From Bolinopsis microptera (Eukaryota > Ctenophora > Tentaculata > Lobata > Bolinopsidae): 64,000 nt of DNA. The notes below the pieces were generated by a model that was not told the origin of the DNA, ran no database searches, and was given only the letters and a program-made list of their open reading frames with translations. The position numbers and the translations under genes were made by a program. Location: positions 1,877,675 through 1,941,674 of the forward strand of contig NC_087078.1 of NCBI RefSeq assembly GCF_026151205.1, in the 5' to 3' direction. Below, in pieces: positions 58,473 to 64,000 of the stretch (positions are counted from its first letter, which is position 1; each line of letters starts with the position of its first letter).

Positions 58473-59439
58473 CTCTCTCTCTCCCAACCTAAATTAAACC
58501 AGCTCTAAAATTCGAGCTTAACTTGGAAAAGAGACAGATCAAATGGAGCTATTAACGAAAATTAGCTGAGAAAAGTTTACGGAAAGAATTTCATGCAATT
58601 TCAATCACATTCATAAGCCCATAACCAGAACACAGAAATCTTATTCAAAATCACTAATTTGTTAGCGCACACATCACTAAAACCAAAAGCTCAAAATAAA
58701 GTTAGATAACGGCTCTTACACAGATCAGTACGCCTAATTAGGACCCGAAATAATACACTGATCACTCACGTTGGGCTAAATAGAAGAAGGTCATTTGACT
58801 CACGGAAATGGAGTTGGTTAAGAGTAAGATTGGTTAACATGGATATAGGTTCCACAGGGAGGTAATTACCCGAACCAACTGCAGGATGGATCGTTTGTTC
58901 TCATACCTGACTCACATATGGCACGTTAATATGTCATTATGTGCGGCTCACTTGGAGAAATGCGGATTGCTGGAGCTTTGTTTTATGTCTCCATATCTGA
59001 AGGTTACACAATAATTAGCTTCCCGTGTGGCCGCTAGTAACAGTTAATAGGCTGATCAGAATCAGTATATCACTATAGTCTATAACAGATCAAAGCCAAT
59101 TTTTAATCGAAAACTTAGATGTTTCAGTTTGATAAACAAGGATAGTTGTGTCTGGATAATGAATATAATTAAGACACCATGAACAATGAACCAAAATGCC
59201 TACTGGAGCGTCATTAATTTTAGTCTGGATAATCATGGAAATTATCACAGTAGAGGACTGAAAATTAGCTGAGCGAGTATTGGAAATGTGAGCGTGATGC
59301 ATTGAGGCCAAAAAGAGAACAAGTGACTAGTTAAGTCTTTAAGTATATATTATATAGATGGAGTCTACCTGATAGACGCTTTGGCAGTCAATTATATTCA
59401 ATTATAGGTTATAAACTTATATTCAAGTGTCCGTAGATT

Positions 59440-60400
59440 TAAAAGTTTTAAAGATACAGCCTTTTCGGACCACAGGTCTTGAAGATAATCGTTTAGAATA
59501 AAGTGTACATTTGATTTTTCTTGGAGAAGTTATCTTTTGACTCTTATATTAAGGTTGCGAACAAAATGAAGAAGCAGACTTTAGGCTAGAAACTTTATTG
59601 AATTGAAATAATCAATTTTATATCAAAAAAAATGTATCTTCATCATCACCACTTGATTACGTCATCAAGTTAATCATTTTAAAAACTTGATTTTTGACAA
59701 AGTTACAACTTTTCAAATTGATTTTAGACCATTATATTATTAAGGAGTAATTTCATTCAAAATTTGAAGTTAAATAATTGTTTAAGCATTCTGAAAATCC
59801 ACCGGAAAGTTTTCTTTGTTTGCTCCTTCATAAAGATATTCATTATTGAAGTTAGTGCTTTTTTGAAGAATAATTTTATAAAAACACCCATTTTGTGATT
59901 TAGTATTCTTTGGTGTTGGGCCATCCCTTGGGTTGTGGAGCTCAGTTCTGCTTTCTATGAGTCTACATTGCATTGTGCATTAGGCTAGCTAAATTCGATT
60001 AGATTCTGATTTCAATTAGATGTAGTCACGGAGGCACGAAAACGATGTACTTCATCACATCATTACTTTGGGGTGACTGCAGCTACTAACCAACATAACT
60101 GCTCACGTGCATTTTTATCACAACGTAAGCTCAAGACAAAAGATTCTGCTTTCCCACGACAGTTAAATGGCATTATATATGAATTTAATGCCAACTTGAA
60201 TGAGTACGAGTATGAAGTGGCATATTCAGTCAGCGATCGACAGATATGCTTACCTAAACACAAGGAAATGTTTTCAAAGGTAAAATTTCGAAATTGTTGA
60301 AATAACCTCCTTATTAATGAAGTTATCAGTTTGTATTTCGACTTTGTAAAGAACCCTGTCATCAATAAAAAAGAGATGATGTTTAATGGGTTTTGGTCAA
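59440..60400 (-). mobile_element. element X, inverted partial copy 3
   Basis: Reverse complement of the 1-kb part of X (9460-10450). It includes CTTGATTACGTCATCAAG at 59652 and AACATTTCCTTGTGTTTAGG-like sequence at 60250-60275. The TTTTGGTCAAATTATAA at 60392 corresponds to the arm end. The full foldback arms are missing here. Confidence 0.75.
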
Positions 60401-60589
60401 ATTATAATTTTATGAAACCAATTGCATCTCTGTACTGCGGTTTATCAAACGCGATATGCAAATTTTCCAAAATTTATACTTATGACCGTGTGCTCTGAGA
60501 TCACCATGGCTAGATTTATACAATTATACCTAAATTTCTAAATTCGAGAAATTGAATATTATATTTTCCCAATACATTTTTCCACTGCT

Positions 60590-60705
60590 TACGAATTGTA
60601 ATAAGTTTCGATTAATTACATCAATCACACGTACACGCTGTATAAATCTCTTTGGGTTGCTTTCGGGTCGATACTTAGCATTTCCGAGCGTACTAAATCA
60701 CTTTA
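60590..60705 (+). repeat. fragment of the X foldback spacer
   Basis: CTTACGAATTGTAATAAGTTTCGATT ... TCTCTTTGGGTTGC ... TCGATAC matches the spacer between the arms of X copy 1 (9103-9200) with about 10-15 percent difference by eye. Confidence 0.7.
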
Positions 60706-60764
60706 CAGTCGATCTTCGAGATTGTTCTAAAAAGGCCCCCGACAGTTGAAACCAACTGCAATGT

Positions 60765-60995
60765 AGGTATTTTTATACGCTGATTCCGAATCACCCCCCA
60801 TAACATAGGGTTAAAATGCTCCCCTGACGAGATATTGGCGAAAAACTGTCTCGTCGTCTCGATCACGTGATATGACCGTATAAGGAAGTTAGTCTAATTT
60901 CTCGTTAGGGTTAGGGTTAGCATATGCTTTAGTTAAGGATTGGGTTAGGGTTAGGGTTGGGATCAGATTAGAGGGTTAGGGTTTCAAATAGTCGT
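60765..60995 (+). repeat. diverged relative of the TTAGGG-bearing block
   Basis: TACGCTGATTCCGAATCACCCCC, AAAATGC, GGCGAAAAACTGTCTCG, CACGTGAT and several GGGTTAGGGTTAG runs follow the same order as 29640-30000 and 51410-51610, with many changes. This block is therefore a dispersed repeat in its own right. Confidence 0.65.
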
Positions 60996-61270
60996 TCAGG
61001 ACCAGCTATAAAACGGGTCGAAAAAGTCACGTGACAGTTGAGTGTAAAGTGATTTAGATTAATCATCATCCAGACTGCTAATAGTTATAAGACAGCAACC
61101 GAAGCGCTATATAACGCGAACTTCTTTGATTTTAAGGAAAGTCACCATCAGTATTCACTCAAAGTGATCAGATCGTCATCCCCGAACATACTCGGTACCG
61201 CCTAATGAGGCTCATTATTGCCCTCGAGCGAATAGTTCAATAGCTCCCGATGAGATGACGAAATCACTGA

Positions 61271-61690
61271 TTACAATCTGTTGTAAAACAGAGGTTCCAG
61301 AAAACCCACTTCCCGATACTACTGAAACATGAAACTTTTTTTGCAGTCGATTTTGTCAAAATCTAGACGCTCTGCAAAATTTCAGATCTCTTACTCAATT
61401 TTAACATGGTTTTTAAGGCACCTAAATATGGCGATTTTGGGTTTTTGGCAATTTTGGGTTTTTTACCGAATTTCGAATAACAGTGCGAAAAAGTTTTAAA
61501 ACCTTTACATAACTATTTCTTATTCCTGTCATCTTTGATATTAAATTAAAATGTTTTGAACTTAAAATATGCCTGCTGACTTTCGATGAGTATTAATGCC
61601 TTGAAAAACGGTTAAGCCTAAGGGGGTATAATAGTATATATAGGGGGTATAATAATAATATGTGGTATAGTGAGTGTAATGGCGGTGGTC
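61271..61690 (+). mobile_element. element Y, copy 3
   Basis: CAATCTGTTGTAAAACAGAG followed by the same block order as the other Y copies, with a local duplication of GGCAATTTTGGGTTTT at 61430-61460 and two GGGGGTATAATA repeats. The terminal part is diverged. Confidence 0.7.
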
Positions 61691-62110
61691 GGAAAGAGGT
61701 ATATAGACTATAGAGAGCTTTCGTGATTTTGTCAATTCGAGTGCTTTCCGTAAAAGGAACTGGAATATGAAGCACATTCAGCCAGTAGTCCATCTGGAAC
61801 ACAAGCAATTGTCACAAATCATCAAATTTATAAACCGTCTGTGAACGCGAATGGCGAAGTAACGCAAAGTTCGAGCCGTAAGAGTTGAGCCCCACTTTTC
61901 CTTAAAACACTTTCCAACTACAAAACTTAATTACAAAACCAGCTCTGAGCACTATAAATACTATTTCTAAGTTGTGAAAACACTAAATGATGCGAATTAT
62001 GAATCCCAGCCCCCCACTCTTTCTTGAAAACACTTTCCAACTACAAAACTTAATAAAAAAACTAGCTCTGATACTATTTCTAGGTTCTGAGACGACTAAA
62101 TGATGCTTGC
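61691..62110. other. no gene; internal short duplication
   Basis: A segment CTTTCCAACTACAAAACTTA occurs at about 61911 and 62032 with similar flanks (AGCTCTGA...CTATTTCTA), giving a 120-bp imperfect tandem duplication. No coding signal. Confidence 0.5.
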
Positions 62111-62207
62111 TACTTACTTGTTACTGGGCGGCGCTCAGCCTGTCATTCCGTGTAATCTCTATTCGGTTGTTTATCATTATGAACATGATAGCCTAAGGTC
62201 CCCAGGT
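62111..62207 (-). repeat. short dispersed repeat W, copy 4
   Basis: Reverse complement of the W repeat (TTACTGGGCGGCGCTCAGCC through AAGGTCCCCAGGTA). Confidence 0.75.
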
Positions 62208-64000
62208 ACGTAAGTTCTAACAATACCAAATAAATGATAATGAAAACTCGCGCAGTAAGCCCACGTACGTGTGGCATCTTAAGCTTATAACTTTTTTCGT
62301 TAGTGTTATAGATGGTTTTCGCTGGGTTGAGGCGAACATGGTGGATTTCATTTAGTTCTTTATTCGCCAGTTGTAGTGTAATGGTATGGATGATATTCCC
62401 TGAGTCGAGGCGATTTAAGGACCTTCATTTATTTTCCTTATTTACCATAACTAAGTTCAACTTTTATCTTGGGTACGTTGGCCTGGTGAACTCTGCTGTA
62501 ATATTACGATATTAACATTACATGTCATGCCATACGGATTCATCCATAGTTGTCAGGTTACCCTCAAGATAGTCAATATGTCATCTAGGCCTTTATCTCT
62601 TGCCTGTCAAGCTCTTTAAAATGCAACACGGCGTGACAAGTGAACTTAATCCACTCATCACTTCACACCCAGTTATTGTTATCACCTCAAAGATGTATAT
62701 AGCTTCTTGGTGACAATAGCACCCTACAAATTCATCCTGTGCCCCACTTAGGAAGACCTATAAGTCTCCCATGATATGATAGCTGGTAGCAGCTGTTATT
62801 TAGGTAAAGGATTATTTTCCCAAACCGTACAGTATACTTTTATTCACACCTGAAGCGGGTCTTCCACCTCATGTGACATCGACTGTGACAGCCCTGGTAC
62901 AGGCGAAGCCTCTTCGATGCGGAGAGATGCAAGATATTAACATTCTCAAATCATCACGTACCTTGTATACCCGCTCCAGTTACATTATCACAAAATCACT
63001 GTCACATGAGCACTCAAACACGTGTGTCACATGATCACTCACGCAACTATATAAAGCGACTGAACTTCCAGAACAGCAGAGTTTTTAGCGGGAGAGTTCA
63101 GCACCACAATCCCGATGTGTATTGCCAGCTCTCATATGAGTGACTGTCTTAAACCTTAGTAGATAAATTAGTTAAGTTAGGAAAGTAAGTTATAAGTTAG
63201 GAAGTTCATTATAAGTTAGTTATTAGTTAGGAAGGATATTGATATATGCTATCCATTGTAGTCCACTCTCTCTGTAACTAAGGGTGTCTACCGTATTTAT
63301 TCTATGGGTTACTTTAACCAACAATTTTAGTGTCTTTATTTTGTAACCCTTAGCATTAGGAATGGCCGTTTGGCTCATGGTTTAGAATCAAGTATAAGTA
63401 ATTAAATAATGTCACAAATACTAATCTCAAGGTTACAGTCCTAAGTAAATCTTAATCACTAAAGTATCTAGACGTGAGCATTAATAATCGCACTACGTAT
63501 GAGCATCGTATCAATTATCCTAGTACGGCTCCCTCCCTAGCGTATTGATGAGGTTAGCTCGAACCCGGAGTCATTTTAATACCACTGCAGTCTTTAACAT
63601 ATGGAGCCCAATACAGCCTCTTTCTCGTGAAGGGGGAGAGTCGCTTGATACTTTGCTTGTCGAGGCGATAAGAAAAGCCGCTCATTTTTTCGTATTATTT
63701 TTAGAATTAGTACCGTAGTTGATTTTCACGCGTTTCTTGCTTGTAGTTATACCTAAAGTCGTTACAAGAGATTGTTAATAGAAGCCAATTCGCTGAATTG
63801 GGTTATTTTAGATGGACCAGAAGTGTCGATTCTTATTGTTATAGTTATAGTTAATTGACATATTTCATATCGGTAAATTTCCTATTCCAAATTAATGTGG
63901 AGTCGTTTAAGTTTAACAAGAGACATATAAAGACAGTCAGGTATATATTTCAACAATCAGGCACATACTCTATTTTGACAGTCAGGCCTATATTTTGATA
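62208..64000. other. no gene recognised; possible LTR-like promoter region
   Basis: No exon or domain is seen. A good TATA box (TATATAAAG, 63050-63058) stands about 30 bases before CAGAACAGCAGAG. The stretch beginning TGTGACAGCCCTGG at 62886 looks like the start of an LTR, but no end, primer site or partner LTR can be shown. GTTAGGAAAGTAAGTTA-like repeats lie at 63170-63235, and three GACAGTCAGG-type units end the window. Confidence 0.3.

Larger units (their letters stand above)
44258..59408 (+). repeat. segmental duplication, copy 2
   Basis: Second copy of 25056-37469. It is longer because of insertions at 45878-49280, 50417-50539 and 51670-52263. It lacks the two insertions of copy 1 at 28795-29617 and 29686-29834 and has shorter minisatellites. 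Confidence 0.95.

Noticed and set aside
1-64000. Bacterial operon, rRNA or tRNA content
   Set aside because: No Shine-Dalgarno-ordered genes, no rRNA-like sequence and no tRNA cloverleaf that I could recognise. Spliced genes and LINEs indicate a eukaryotic nuclear genome.

Overview
The window looks like nuclear DNA of an invertebrate metazoan, probably marine. It is AT-rich, with spliced genes (GT/AG introns of about 0.3 to 1.4 kb), several non-LTR retrotransposons, foldback and terminal-inverted-repeat DNA elements, minisatellites and interstitial TTAGGG tracts. The readable genes mostly encode secreted or surface proteins: two Ser/Thr-rich mucin-like proteins, a Ly6/uPAR-like GPI-anchored protein, an F5/8C (fucolectin-type) lectin-like protein, and a PAN/Apple + ricin-type lectin + Sushi single-pass membrane protein. 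The species cannot be named from the sequence alone.

Layout. 1-640 is a G-rich tandem repeat. 2.93-3.84 kb is a LINE reverse-transcriptase fragment. 6.03-7.76 kb holds three phase-1 exons (+) that end in a PDZ-type C-terminus. 8.2-14.8 kb is a nest of repeats: a foldback element (X), a short element (Y) with GC-rich hairpins, and a larger inverted-repeat element (T) around an isolated host-like exon, all bracketed by a 0.7-kb direct duplication. 15.9-19.06 kb holds two tandem mucin-like genes (-). 20.1-25.0 kb is a six-exon Ly6-like gene (+) with a LINE fragment in intron 3.

25.06-37.47 kb and 44.26-59.41 kb are two direct copies of one long segment. Each carries the lectin gene (-), the PAN/ricin/Sushi gene (+) and an unidentified multi-exon gene (-). 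They differ by substitutions, by minisatellite length and by clean insertions: a 3.4-kb LINE, a 123-bp SINE-like element and a 594-bp DNA element only in copy 2; an 823-bp LINE fragment and a 0.15-kb hairpin element only in copy 1. The second PAN gene carries a 4-nt frameshift. Such differences fit either an old tandem duplication or two divergent haplotypes assembled head to tail.

Between the copies, 37.6-44.25 kb holds X, then a 4.85-kb non-coding TIR element (Z), then Y. X and Y are directly joined at 10.49 kb, so that site is the empty site for Z. Z carries more than twenty copies of a GTAAATTTCGTCACA-like motif, pointing right in its left part and left in its right part, plus three identical 773-bp tandem units. 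Z and T are the most unusual structures here. 59.4-61.7 kb has further X and Y copies, and the rest to 64 kb has no recognisable gene apart from a possible LTR-like promoter near 63.05 kb.
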